Below are positions 46,156 to 55,190 of a DNA stretch of 64,000 nucleotides, piece by piece (positions within the stretch are counted from its first letter, which is position 1; every line of letters starts with the position of its first letter). The notes under the pieces were generated by a model. The model made no database searches. It worked only from the letters and a program-made list of their open reading frames with translations, and was not told where the DNA came from. The stretch comes from Slackia equolifaciens (GTDB lineage Bacteria; Actinomycetota; Coriobacteriia; Coriobacteriales; Eggerthellaceae). The DNA lies in the NCBI RefSeq assembly GCF_003725995.1, contig NZ_QIBX01000018.1, positions 1-64,000 on the forward strand, read 5' to 3'. The position numbers and the translations under genes are program-made.

Positions 46156-47010
46156 TTACGGCTTGGGAACCACCACGGTAGGGATGTTGGGGCTCAGCAG
46201 CACGTCGTGCGTGACCGAGCCGAAGATGGCGCGGCCGAACGCGGAGCGGGCATGCGTGCCCATGACCAGCAGACGGCGCTTGCCGCCGTGCGCGATCAGC
46301 ACCTTAGACGGCGAGGAACCCTCGATGGTGCGCCCGGATACCTCAAGATCGGGGTGCTCGGCCTTGATGCGCTCGATATGCGCGTCGATCTTCGCCTGGA
46401 ACTGATCGCCTACAGGACCCAGGCCGCCGCCCATGGCCTCAGCGGGACGCGACAAGCCGGCGGGCAGACCCCACGCGGAAACGAGCTCCAGGGTTTCACC
46501 GGTGGCGATGGCCTCGCGCACGCCGAAGGAAATGGCGCCCTCGTCAAAGTCGTCGGGACCCACGCCCACAACGATGCCCCTGCCCTGGTCGTCGAAGCTC
46601 CAGCTCTCGGGCACGACCACCGTGGGAACGGATGCCGTGATGGAAAGCCTCAAGCCCTTGGTGCCGCCCAGCATCTCGCCGATCTTGGCGTTATGATGCG
46701 AGCCCAGAACCACCATGTCATAGCCCTCGGATGCATCTGCCAGAGCCTCGAGAATGCCCTCGTCGTGAATCAGCCAATCAACCTGAACACCTTCGCACTC
46801 CTGCACGATCTTCTCGGCAAGGCCCTTCAGAGCGGCCTCCACGGTATCGCGCACCGCATCGGTGTCGGCGCCGAAAGCCTTGGCGGAATCCAGGCCAACC
46901 GCCGTGATCAGAGTGAGCTGAGACGAGGTGCGGTGAGCGCGGCGGGCGGCCCACTCCACGGCGCGATCGCCGCGAGCGGTGCCGTCAACGCCTACAAGAA
47001 TCTTAGTCAT
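46156..47010 (-). CDS. Tandem universal stress protein
   Basis: 284 residues, two UspA domains (1-140 and 145-284). Each begins with a strand such as KILVGVDGTARGDRAVEWA. The ATP-binding pattern G-x2-G-x9-G-(S/T) is best kept in the second domain (GTHARSAFGRAIFGSVTHDVL, given in part). It likely modulates stress survival; partners are unknown. It follows the phosphate transporter and a small membrane protein on the same strand. Confidence 0.9.
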   Translation of the reverse strand: MTKILVGVDGTARGDRAVEWAARRAHRTSSQLTLITAVGLDSAKAFGADTDAVRDTVEAALKGLAEKIVQECEGVQVDWLIHDEGILEALADASEGYDMVVLGSHHNAKIGEMLGGTKGLRLSITASVPTVVVPESWSFDDQGRGIVVGVGPDDFDEGAISFGVREAIATGETLELVSAWGLPAGLSRPAEAMGGGLGPVGDQFQAKIDAHIERIKAEHPDLEVSGRTIEGSSPSKVLIAHGGKRRLLVMGTHARSAFGRAIFGSVTHDVLLSPNIPTVVVPKP

Positions 47011-47142
47011 AGGTCATAACCTCTCTATAGCCATGCGAAACGTCTGTCAAAACCACGCCGTACCCCCTGCGCCGCGCAGCGTGCGCGGGCGCCTTGAGAC
47101 CGATTGGCCGACAAGACGAATCGCTCGACGAAAACGAAACGC

Positions 47143-47367
47143 TTAGTGGAAGATGGGCACGATCAGCCACAGGGCGAACAGCACGATCACGACGCATGCG
47201 GCGAAGCATACGATGGAAATGGCACGCGCCACAACGGCACCTTCGGCGCCCTTTTCCCACAAACGGAGTCCACAAGAATACAGCGTCGCGATGGCGGCCG
47301 CAACAACTACGGCGGTGATGAGCACCGTGGCGAAGCCGGTGACTTCCTGCATGATGAGTTCCTGCAT
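47143..47367 (-). CDS. Small two-helix membrane protein
   Basis: 74 residues with hydrophobic segments at about 10-30 and 45-70 and a charged middle (RLWEKGAEGAVVAR). GGAGGGG lies upstream of the ATG. It starts 15 bases after the PiT gene ends, so it is probably cotranscribed and may be a transporter accessory. I recognise no family. Confidence 0.6.
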   Translation of the reverse strand: MQELIMQEVTGFATVLITAVVVAAAIATLYSCGLRLWEKGAEGAVVARAISIVCFAACVVIVLFALWLIVPIFH

Positions 47368-47382
47368 TGATGCTCCCCTCCT

Positions 47383-48540
47383 TTAGGCAGCCTGGGCGGT
47401 AGTGTCGGAATCGGCGTTCAGCTTGACGTCGGAACGGTCGTTGACGTTCATGGCGTTAACGGGGTTGCGACGCGACAGACGGAAGATAACGAAGCCGGCG
47501 ACCAGGGCGGCCAGCACGATGAAGACGGTGCCCGCGGTACCGAATTTGGTAAACAGGCAAGTGAAGGCGCCGATCAGGCCAGCGGCCGGGAACGTAACCA
47601 ACCAGGCGATGACCATGCGGCCGGCAACGCCCCAGTTGACCTCGTTACCCTTGGTGCCAAGGCCGGTGCCGATAATGGAACCGGAGCACACCTGCGTGGT
47701 GGAAAGGGCGAAGCCCAGGTGGGAGGACGTGAGAATGACGGTGGCGGAGCTCGCCTCGGCGGCAAAGCCCTGCGGCGTGTTGATTTCGGTCAGACCCTTG
47801 CCCAGCGTACGGATGACGCGCCAGCCACCCATGTAGGTGCCCAAGGCGATGGCGAGGCCGCACACGGCCACAACCCACATCTGGGGATTGGTGTCGGGGG
47901 CCTGGGCGCCCACCGCAACAAGCGTCAGCGTGATGATGCCCATGGTCTTCTGGGCGTCATTGGTGCCGTGCGAGAGCGCCACCAGGCAGGCGGTGACCGT
48001 CTGGCCATGGCGGAAACCAGATTCGACCTTATCCTGGTTCATGCGCTTGGTAATCGCCGTTATTATCTTTGTCGCCGTGAACGAAGCCAGGCCGGCCACG
48101 ATGACGGCAAGAATGGACGGGAGAAGAATCTTGGTAAGCACCGCGCCAAAGTTCACACCGGCGGCACCCGCGCCCACAATAACGGCGCCAACCAGGCCGC
48201 CGAACAGGGCATGGGAGGAGCTGGACGGCAGGCCCACAAGCCACGTAAGCAGATTCCACAGAATGGCACCGATCAGGCCGGCAAGAATAAACTCCGGCGC
48301 TATTGTCACGGCGTCCTCGTTGATGAGGCCGCCCGAGATGGTCTTTGCCACCTCGACAGACAGAAATGCGCCGATCAGGTTGAGCGTGCCGGCGGCGAGA
48401 ACGGCAGTCCTAGGCTTCAGCGCGCCGGTGGCGATAGACGTTGCCATGGCGTTGGCCGTATCGTGAAAGCCGTTCGTAAAGTCGAAGATGAGCGCGACGA
48501 TGATGACGAGCCCGACGACTATGAGAGTTCCTAGCTCCAT
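47383..48540 (-). CDS. pit: PiT-family inorganic phosphate transporter
   Basis: 385-residue transporter with the duplicated PiT signature: FTNGFHDTANAMATSI near residue 20 and LSHGTNDAQKTMGI near 190; GLPSSSSHALFGGLVGA lies in the first half. About ten membrane helices. It moves metal-phosphate with H+ or Na+. The ATG at 48540 is chosen because TM1 begins directly; upstream residues are not conserved in character. Confidence 0.9.
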   Translation of the reverse strand: MELGTLIVVGLVIIVALIFDFTNGFHDTANAMATSIATGALKPRTAVLAAGTLNLIGAFLSVEVAKTISGGLINEDAVTIAPEFILAGLIGAILWNLLTWLVGLPSSSSHALFGGLVGAVIVGAGAAGVNFGAVLTKILLPSILAVIVAGLASFTATKIITAITKRMNQDKVESGFRHGQTVTACLVALSHGTNDAQKTMGIITLTLVAVGAQAPDTNPQMWVVAVCGLAIALGTYMGGWRVIRTLGKGLTEINTPQGFAAEASSATVILTSSHLGFALSTTQVCSGSIIGTGLGTKGNEVNWGVAGRMVIAWLVTFPAAGLIGAFTCLFTKFGTAGTVFIVLAALVAGFVIFRLSRRNPVNAMNVNDRSDVKLNADSDTTAQAA

Positions 48541-48877
48541 TTCTTGTTCCGGTTCCCTTCTTTGGACTGTGGCTTGGGCAGGACAAGCACGCAATGCAAC
48601 AGCATTTGCGCAACCTTTCATAGTGTAGCGGGGCAACGTAAAACCGCGCGTCAGATAAAGTTCAAATCTGTGTAAAGTCTCTTGCGGCGAACGGCAGGCA
48701 TTGCAACCATCAATCGGCGAACGGCATTCTCGCGGATTCGCCCAAAGCCCACAAAGCGGCATCTTGCCGGCAGGACGGCGATGCGCGGGGCACATCGTGC
48801 ACAACAAACGATTATCTGGCGACCGCCCGAGGCCAATGCGGCATCGAACCGCCTCCGTGCGCGAAGCAACGCGGCCC
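48541..48877. other. Intergenic region between pit and corA
   Basis: This 337-base gap contains no gene that I can support. The part near 48620-48690 is relatively AT-rich and probably includes the pit promoter; no phosphate-box consensus could be fixed. Confidence 0.4.
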
Positions 48878-49816
48878 CTAGAACCATTTCAACTTCTTGA
48901 GCAGCGCGAGCAAGGCCACCAGCAGCACGGCGGTCACGCCCGTCACAATGGCGAAACCGTAAGGCGAGTCGGCGAGGGGGATGCCCTCCAGGTTCATGCC
49001 GAAAAAACCGCCCACGATGGTGGGCACGCACAGCACGAGCGTGATGGTAGCCACCAGCTGCATCGTGCGATTCAGATCCTGGTCGATAGTCATACTGAAA
49101 TGCTGGATGGTGGAGTCGAGAATCTGGGAATAGATGCGCGTGGTTTCGAGCGCCTGACGGTTCTCGATGATCACATCGTCGAACAGCTCGCGCACCTCCT
49201 CGTCGGCCGAAAGCAGCACGTAGCGCCGATAGCGCTCGAGCATCATGTCGTTGGTGGCAAGCGACGTGGTGAGGTACACGAACGATTCGTCCAGGTCGAA
49301 CAGCTCTTCGAGATCCTTGCGCGTAGGGTGTTCCATATCCTGCTCAAGGCGCATACGCCGCCTGTTGAGCACCTGCAGCGATGTGAAGTACGCCGAGGAT
49401 GACGCCAGCAGCATGTCGCTCGTGAACTTGCGCACCTCGGCCGTATCGTGCAGGTTTCGCTGTCGCTTGAGCAAAGCGATGATGGGAATGCGGTACATCG
49501 AGCATACCGAGATGACGTGGTGCGGCGTTTCGAACACGCCGATGGGGATGGTCTTGTAGCCGTAAGCACCCGGCGTCTCATCGCGTACGGGCGTGTCCAC
49601 GATGAACATGGTGTAGTTCTCGTTGCGCTCTACGCGGGACACCTCTTCGGGATCCAGCGGCGCCATCAGGTCGTCCTGGTCGATTGAGAATCGCTCGGAA
49701 ACTGCGCGAAGCTCCTCGAACGTGGGCTCGAACAATGCAATCCAACAGCCATGCTCTTCGGCATCGAGCTTCACGAGGGAACGCGTGTCCCCGGTGGCGC
49801 GGAAATACTCAATCAT
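48878..49816 (-). CDS. corA: CorA-type magnesium/divalent cation channel
   Basis: 312-residue CorA. The large N-terminal cytoplasmic domain (1-245) precedes two C-terminal helices; the selectivity motif GMN is in GGFFGMNLEGIP between them. The ATG at 49816 has GAGGGG seven bases upstream; the frame remains open upstream but is not CorA-like. It forms a Mg2+-gated pentamer in the membrane. Confidence 0.92.
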   Translation of the reverse strand: MIEYFRATGDTRSLVKLDAEEHGCWIALFEPTFEELRAVSERFSIDQDDLMAPLDPEEVSRVERNENYTMFIVDTPVRDETPGAYGYKTIPIGVFETPHHVISVCSMYRIPIIALLKRQRNLHDTAEVRKFTSDMLLASSSAYFTSLQVLNRRRMRLEQDMEHPTRKDLEELFDLDESFVYLTTSLATNDMMLERYRRYVLLSADEEVRELFDDVIIENRQALETTRIYSQILDSTIQHFSMTIDQDLNRTMQLVATITLVLCVPTIVGGFFGMNLEGIPLADSPYGFAIVTGVTAVLLVALLALLKKLKWF

Positions 49817-50074
49817 CGGTCCCCTCTCGCACGGCTTTGCAGCGAAGGCGCGAACGCGCTGTCTTTCAACCATAGCAGATTGGAAAATCGCAGAAGCGCG
49901 CAGGAACGCAAAATCGAGGTAAAGCCATGCCCGCTCGCGGAAGACAACGGCGCGCACCTTGGAAGCCCAAAAGAGAGCGAAGACGGCTCGCGTATCATGC
50001 GAAAATCGAGCCGGCGGCCACGCATTCGACAGGCCGCCGAAGCCTCCGCCAATCGAGACGCGAATCGAGGAGCC

Positions 50075-50692
50075 ATGGATATCGCAACCCAAAAAGCCAT
50101 CATGCGAGAACACGTCCTGAAGACGCGACGCACGCTGCCCAACGACGCGCGTGCCTCCCTCTCGCGGGCAGCATGCGCGCGGACGCTCGATCTGCTCGAT
50201 GCGCACCTCGATTTCAGCGGCGAGCGGGCTCCCCTCGTTGCGACCTATTGCGCCATGAAAAACGAGCTCGACACAACCCATCTGATCGAGCGCCTCTATG
50301 CCCGCGGCGCGCATGTGGCCTTCCCTTGCACACGAGGGCCGCTCCGAATGGAATTCATGGAGGTGAACGAGGCCACTTGGCGCGCGGCAGCGATCGACTT
50401 CCTCGCCCGTCCGGGACGTTTTTTCCCCGACCAGGACTTTCCAGGCCTGACCGCCGTCGACCCCGAAGCGCTCGACGCTATCGTGGTGCCCGGTGCGGCG
50501 TTTGACGAAAGCGGCATGAGGCTCGGGCTCGGAGCCGGATGCTACGACGCCTTCCTCCCGCAGGTGCGCAAAGGCTGCCTTGTGGCAGGCATCGCGTTTG
50601 ACGAGCAGCTATGCGAGCAGATTCCCGCCGACATTCACGATCGACGCATGAGCGTCGTGGTCACGCCCACGCGCACGATCGAACCCGCATAA
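50075..50692 (+). CDS. 5-formyltetrahydrofolate cyclo-ligase
   Basis: 205 residues. It converts 5-formyl-THF to 5,10-methenyl-THF with ATP. The signature VPGAAFDESGMRLGLGAGCYDAFL corresponds to the usual VPGxAFDxxGxRLGxGxGYYDRFL, with Cys for the first Tyr and Ala for Arg. The N-terminal TRRTLPNDARASLSR fits the family (residues 18-32). CGAGGAG precedes the ATG. Confidence 0.88.
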   Translation: MDIATQKAIMREHVLKTRRTLPNDARASLSRAACARTLDLLDAHLDFSGERAPLVATYCAMKNELDTTHLIERLYARGAHVAFPCTRGPLRMEFMEVNEATWRAAAIDFLARPGRFFPDQDFPGLTAVDPEALDAIVVPGAAFDESGMRLGLGAGCYDAFLPQVRKGCLVAGIAFDEQLCEQIPADIHDRRMSVVVTPTRTIEPA

Positions 50693-50710
50693 CGCGATCT
50701 CGACATCGCT

Positions 50711-52054
50711 CTAGACGGTTGCGCCGGACGCCCCATCGATGCGGATGTCCGCCCCATAGAACGCCGTAAGTGCCGCGATGGCCAGGCTCACGTCGCGCAC
50801 GCCGGAGGTCTCATAGGACGAATGCATGGCCAGCTGCGGGCATCCCACGTCAACGCCATGCATGCTCACCTGGGTGTTCGACAGGTTGCCCAAGGTGGAG
50901 CCACCCGCCTGGTCGCTTTTGTTGGCAAACGTCTGATATGGCACGCCCGCGTCGTCGCATACGGCCGCGAACACCGCGCGGCTGAACGCATCGGTGCAGT
51001 AATGCTGGTTGGCGGCCTCTTTGATGACGATACCGCCGTTGAGACGGCAACGATTTCCCGCGTCGTATTTCTCGGTGCGATTGGGATGAACAGCATGGGC
51101 ATTGTCGCAGCTCACCATCATGGACCGCGCCACGGCGCGATGATAATCCTCGCGCGCGAGGCCCAGACCCTCACAGGCACGCTCGAGCACATCGCGCAAG
51201 ATGGTAGACATGGCCCCCTGCTTGGTATTGGACCCCACCTCTTCGTTATCGAAGCAGCACCACACCCTCACGCAGGCATCGTTGCCCGATGCGAGGAACG
51301 CTTTGAGCGAAGCGAATGCGCACATGAGGTCGTCTAGCTTGGGCGACGAAACGAACTCGCCCGCCGCGCCCCACACGCATCCCTTCTGGCGGCTATAGAG
51401 GAACAAATCGCGTGCGAGAATCTGTTTTGACTCGACTCCCAGTTTTTGCGCGAGCATCCGATCGAACGCGCCCGCATCGAGCTCGCCCGCCGAGAACAGC
51501 GGGCACAGATCGATTGCGCGGTTGGGCGCAAAGCCATCGTTCACGGCGCGATCCAGATGAACGGCCAAGCTGGGGATGAGCGCCACATCCTCGTCAAGCG
51601 CCACCAGGCGGCTCTCGACTTTGGCGCCGTTGCGAACCAGCACGCGGCCCGCCAGCGAGAGAGGTCGATCGAACCAGGTGTAGTCGATCATGCCGCCGTA
51701 TGCCTCTGCGTTAAGGCGCAAATATCCCTCAGGCCCCTCCAGTTCGGGAGCGGATTTGATTTTGAACGCCGGCGAATCGGCATGCGCGGCCGCCAGCTGG
51801 AAATGAAATGCGTCACGATCATCGAGCGCATGCTCCCCCACCGCGAACGCGATGACGCTCGAACCGTTGCGCGTGGTGTAATAGCGCCCGCCGGGCACCA
51901 CTTCCCAGGCATGCGATTCGGGCACATAGGTAAATCCCGCCTCATCGAGGCGGGTGCAGGCGGCATAAACGGTATGAAACATGCTGGGGCATTCCGCGAT
52001 GAAGTCCACCAGTTCCTGGGCGCACAGACGCTCTTCTTGGGTGATCAGTTGCAT
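50711..52054 (-). CDS. M18 family aminopeptidase
   Basis: 447-residue zinc metallopeptidase of the aspartyl-aminopeptidase family. Metal and catalytic residues are in LAAAHADSPAFKIK, CFDNEEVGSNTKQG, SCDNAHAVHPN and the C-terminal LAMHSSYETSG. It removes N-terminal residues (often acidic) from peptides in the cytoplasm. The deformylase-like gene lies upstream on the same strand but ends at its own terminator. Confidence 0.92.
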   Translation of the reverse strand: MQLITQEERLCAQELVDFIAECPSMFHTVYAACTRLDEAGFTYVPESHAWEVVPGGRYYTTRNGSSVIAFAVGEHALDDRDAFHFQLAAAHADSPAFKIKSAPELEGPEGYLRLNAEAYGGMIDYTWFDRPLSLAGRVLVRNGAKVESRLVALDEDVALIPSLAVHLDRAVNDGFAPNRAIDLCPLFSAGELDAGAFDRMLAQKLGVESKQILARDLFLYSRQKGCVWGAAGEFVSSPKLDDLMCAFASLKAFLASGNDACVRVWCCFDNEEVGSNTKQGAMSTILRDVLERACEGLGLAREDYHRAVARSMMVSCDNAHAVHPNRTEKYDAGNRCRLNGGIVIKEAANQHYCTDAFSRAVFAAVCDDAGVPYQTFANKSDQAGGSTLGNLSNTQVSMHGVDVGCPQLAMHSSYETSGVRDVSLAIAALTAFYGADIRIDGASGATV

Positions 52055-52139
52055 GGCTGCTCGCTTTCTCGCGCGTCAACGCCCGCAGGAGCCGACGCGA
52101 CGGATGTCTTCGTTTTCGCACAGCTTAACACCGCGGATG

Positions 52140-52172
52140 AAAAAAGGCAGCCGTTCCTCGAGAACGACTGCC
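52140..52172 (-). terminator. Rho-independent terminator after the deformylase-like gene
   Basis: Stem GGCAGCCGTTC / GAACGACTGCC with one mismatch, followed on the minus strand by six Ts. Confidence 0.8.
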
Positions 52173-52199
52173 CAAAACCATCCGACGGCCAACCGGGCG

Positions 52200-52622
52200 C
52201 TACACCAGCTTGCCCGCGCAGTGGTCAATGCCATGCTGCACGATCTCGGCCGTCCAGCCGGTGAGCTTCTTGCTGCGGGAAATCAGCGTGTCGCCCGCAA
52301 GCACGTCATAGGCCACCGTGCAGATCTCGAAGCGCTTGACCTGGCTGGCCTCCTCCAGGCTCAGGCACCCTTCGGCCGCATCGTAGGGCTTCATGAAGGC
52401 CACCAAGCGCGGATTGAACAGCACATTGATGCGACCCTTCTCGTCCTCGTAGGCGATGATGGCCTTGCGCGAGCCGATTTGGTTGGCGGCCAGACATGCG
52501 CAGTCTCCGCCCATCGACTCCATCGTGTCCTTGAGGTCCTGCGCTACCTGCGCGTCAGCTGCAGTGGCGGGCTCTGCGGGCTGGCTCAAAAATTCGCGGT
52601 CTTTGACGATTTCCTTGATCAT
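52200..52622 (-). CDS. Peptide-deformylase-like protein lacking the catalytic Glu
   Basis: 140-residue PDF-fold protein. Motif II EGCLSL is intact (Cys86, metal ligand). Motif I reads CACLAANQIG where GxGLAAxQ is usual. Motif III is QHGIDH (130-134): both metal-binding His residues remain, but the catalytic Glu of HExDH is Gly, encoded by GGC. Two base changes separate GGC from either Glu codon's normal GAG, so a single error is unlikely. ATG 52622 follows AGAGG. It may be inactive as a deformylase or act on another substrate; presumably a true def exists elsewhere. Confidence 0.82.
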   Translation of the reverse strand: MIKEIVKDREFLSQPAEPATAADAQVAQDLKDTMESMGGDCACLAANQIGSRKAIIAYEDEKGRINVLFNPRLVAFMKPYDAAEGCLSLEEASQVKRFEICTVAYDVLAGDTLISRSKKLTGWTAEIVQHGIDHCAGKLV

Positions 52623-52836
52623 GGCGCCTCTCGTTTCTCGCATGTGGCTTCGACGTTGTTCGCATGCGCCCCGCCCGATGAATGCGGGCCTCGCCTGATG
52701 CGCGCTCTGCGCTCGAACTAGACAATTCATCATACCACGAAGGGGCCTTGGTGCAGCGCTGCGAAATGCCGACCGGTTTTCCGCATATCTTCTCCCCCGT
52801 TCATCATGCGAATTCAATCCATCGCGCGACTTTCAT

Positions 52837-52860
52837 GCTATTATAAGAACATCTGTTCGA
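52837..52860 (+). promoter_or_regulatory. Extended -10 promoter and LexA (SOS) box
   Basis: TGCTATTAT (52837-52845) is an extended -10, directly followed by AGAACATCTGTTCG (52847-52860), which holds GAAC-N4-GTTC, the Gram-positive LexA box core. LexA bound here would block the promoter of the polymerase gene. Confidence 0.75.
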
Positions 52861-52875
52861 GATTAAGGAGATTTT

Positions 52876-54198
52876 ACGAGCGCGAGGTCCTACATATGCA
52901 TCGATTTCAAATCGTTCTACGCAAGCGTCGAATGCGTTGATCGAGGGCTCGATCCCATGAGCGCCCGCCTCGTCGTGGCCGACCCTGAGCGCTCTCGCAC
53001 CACCATCTGCCTGGCGGTGTCGCCCGCCCTCAAGGCGCTCGGCGTGAAAAACCGCTGCCGCGTGTTCGAAATCCCCGAAGGAATAGAGTACGAAATGGCG
53101 CGCCCCCGCATGCGCCGCTACATGGAGGTTTCAGCGGCCATCTACGCGCTCTATCTCAAGCGCGTGAGCGCCCAAGACGTGCACGTGTATTCCATCGACG
53201 AATGCTTCATCGATGCCACTCCCTATCTGCGCCTCTATCGCACCGACGCGCGCTCGTTCGCCCGCACGCTCATGAGCGATGTACGCCGCGAGACGGGCAT
53301 TCCCGCAACGGCGGGCATCGGGACCAATCTCTTTCTCGCCAAGGTCGCGCTCGACGTATGCGCCAAGCATGCGCCCGACGGTATCGGTCAGCTCGACGAA
53401 GAGAGCTTCAAGCGCGACATCTGGTTCCATCGTCCCATTACCGACATCTGGGGCATCGGCCCAGGCATCGCCCGCCGCCTGGAGAAATATGGCGCACGCG
53501 ATTTGGCCAGCGTGGCCGCCATGCGCGAAGAAACGCTCTACCGCGAATTCGGTGTAAACGCGGAGTTTCTGATAGACCACGCCTGGGGTCAGGAGCCGTG
53601 CACCATCGCAGAAATCCAAGCATACGTGCCCGAGGGCCGATCGATGACCAACGGCCAGGTGCTTCCGAGCGATTACTCGTTCGACGAAGCCCGCATGGTG
53701 CTGCGCGAGATGATAGATGCCAGCGTGCTCGAACTCGTAGAATCGCGGCAGGTGGCGGACCGCATCTCGCTCTACGTTGGATACGCGCGCGACAAGAACG
53801 CGTCCCGCGATGAAGACATGTTCGAAGGGGGCCACGGCGCACGGCCCGCGCACGGCTGGGGCGGCGCGCATACCGGCGGCATGCGCTCGCTGGGGCAAAA
53901 AAGCAACTCACAGCGCATCATGGCCACAAATTTCCTCGCGCTTTTCGACGAAACCACACACCGCGATACCCCCATCCGACGCATCAACATAGGCATCGCG
54001 GGGCTTGCGCCCGAGGCATCGATGCCCCTCACGCTCTTCGACAACGCGGAGGATGCGGCGCGCGAACGCCACCTGCAGGAGGCGGTAGTTAACATTCGCG
54101 GCAAATTCGGCAAGAACGCCATGCTGAAGGGCACCAGCCTGCATGAAAAGGCAACCGCCCGCGAGCGCAATAACCAGATAGGCGGGCATCGGGCATAA
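52876..54198 (+). CDS. SOS-regulated Y-family DNA polymerase (UvrX/UmuC type)
   Basis: 440-residue translesion polymerase. The catalytic acids are Asp10 in CIDFKSFYASVE and Asp108-Glu109 in YSIDECFID; the HhH region follows (WGIGPGIARRLEKYG), then the little-finger domain. The in-frame segment from 52876 is needed for Asp10, yet it contains no ATG, GTG or TTG before the motif. The only codon placed correctly after AAGGAGA (52865-52871) is ACG at 52876, giving [M]SARSYICIDFK. Starting at ATG 52957 would remove the active site. A YolD-like gene follows by 49 bases. Confidence 0.85.
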   Translation, partial: TSARSYICIDFKSFYASVECVDRGLDPMSARLVVADPERSRTTICLAVSPALKALGVKNRCRVFEIPEGIEYEMARPRMRRYMEVSAAIYALYLKRVSAQDVHVYSIDECFIDATPYLRLYRTDARSFARTLMSDVRRETGIPATAGIGTNLFLAKVALDVCAKHAPDGIGQLDEESFKRDIWFHRPITDIWGIGPGIARRLEKYGARDLASVAAMREETLYREFGVNAEFLIDHAWGQEPCTIAEIQAYVPEGRSMTNGQVLPSDYSFDEARMVLREMIDASVLELVESRQVADRISLYVGYARDKNASRDEDMFEGGHGARPAHGWGGAHTGGMRSLGQKSNSQRIMATNFLALFDETTHRDTPIRRINIGIAGLAPEASMPLTLFDNAEDAARERHLQEAVVNIRGKFGKNAMLKGTSLHEKATARERNNQIGGHRA

Positions 54199-54247
54199 CA
54201 AGACCCAAGCTTAAAGCCCTTGACGCAGAGGAAGGAGCGCAATCGGT

Positions 54248-54652
54248 ATGCGCATTGACCCGCAAGAACGCGCCTATAGAGAAGCGGTGATGCGCGACAT
54301 CAAGAGAAGCGTAGCCAAATATGGTCGGCATGTCGCACGCCCCCATGCCGATCGGGCACGTCAGTTCATGCCGTTCGCCGCCCTCAAGGGCTACCACGAG
54401 CTCGCCCATAGCCAAGAGGCGACGCGCATCCCTCGGCCCGAACTTCCAGAAGAGCGCCTGGCAGAATTATCGGAGGCCCTGCAATCGCTCAACCCAGGGG
54501 ATGACGTTCGCGTTTCGTTCTACGAAGGAGGACAGCGCATCACGCTGAGAGGGCCGCTTTCCAAAGTGGACGAGGTAGCGCATTCGGTGTCTATAGGGGT
54601 AAAACGCATTCCTCTCGCCAGCATCCTCGATATCGAGCCCACGAGCTCATGA
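54248..54652 (+). CDS. YolD-like protein
   Basis: 134-residue protein with HADRARQFMPFAALKGYHEL, then PGDDVRVSFYEGGQRITLRG and VDEVAHSVSIG, the layout of the YolD-like family. These small proteins are commonly encoded next to UvrX-type Y-family polymerases and are thought to be UmuD-like partners (family knowledge). It probably shares the LexA-controlled transcript. GGAAGGAG lies upstream of the ATG. Confidence 0.8.
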   Translation: MRIDPQERAYREAVMRDIKRSVAKYGRHVARPHADRARQFMPFAALKGYHELAHSQEATRIPRPELPEERLAELSEALQSLNPGDDVRVSFYEGGQRITLRGPLSKVDEVAHSVSIGVKRIPLASILDIEPTSS

Positions 54653-54886
54653 ACCGACCCGCATGACGGAAGCCCCTCGATCCTCATTCCCGTAAATTGC
54701 GGCACATGCACGGCCCCAGGGCTTCTCTCGAGGAGTCTTGGCCCGCGCTCCCGCAAGTCGTGGGCAGCGGGCAACCAACAGGGAGGCGCACTTGGGCTAT
54801 AGCTCATGCTTTTGGCCGAATCTCGAAACCGCGAAACCGGCGCCGATCGCTCGACCCCTGATTTTGGCCCATATCAAGCTGAAAAT

Positions 54887-54911
54887 AAAAAAACGAGCCG
54901 GAAAGGCTCGT
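54887..54911 (-). terminator. Rho-independent terminator after tRNA-Glu
   Basis: Perfect 7-bp stem ACGAGCC / GGCTCGT with a GGAAA loop, followed on the minus strand by a run of Ts (54893 down to 54887). Confidence 0.85.
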
Positions 54912-54921
54912 AGAAAATTTG

Positions 54922-54996
54922 TGGTGCCCCCAACGGGAATCGAACCCGTGTCTCAGCCTTGAAAGGGCCGCGTCCTGACCTCTAGACTATGGGGAC
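54922..54996 (-). tRNA. tRNA-Glu (anticodon UUC)
   Basis: 75 bases including an encoded CCA end. Acceptor GTCCCCA pairs with TGGGGGC; the anticodon stem is CGGCC/GGCTG around CTTTCAA (anticodon TTC); the T loop is GGGTTCGATTCCC. Discriminator base is A. A promoter and terminator flank it, so it is a single-gene transcript. Confidence 0.95.
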
Positions 54997-55015
54997 GTAT
55001 AAAAGCAGCCTGGAT

Positions 55016-55044
55016 ATTATGGCAAAGCACGGCTAACATTGCAA
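55016..55044 (-). promoter_or_regulatory. Promoter of tRNA-Glu
   Basis: On the minus strand TTGCAA (55044-55039) and CATAAT (55021-55016) are separated by 17 bases, with the expected start about 12 bases before the tRNA 5' end. Confidence 0.65.
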
Positions 55045-55190
55045 GAAGTTTTTTCTTATTTCTCATCCTCGACCGAACCCGGCAAGCCAATCGAAGTCGA
55101 ACGGAAGAGTTGGAGCGGCGGAAAGTTCGATGATTCTTGTTGGGTGCACCAAACGAATCGCTGCTCGAACCCACCCGGTGCACGTAGCCT

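Noticed and set aside
55143-55184. GTGCACC/GGTGCAC inverted repeat near ybaK
   Set aside because: Short arms with a loop of almost 30 bases and no positional logic; likely chance.
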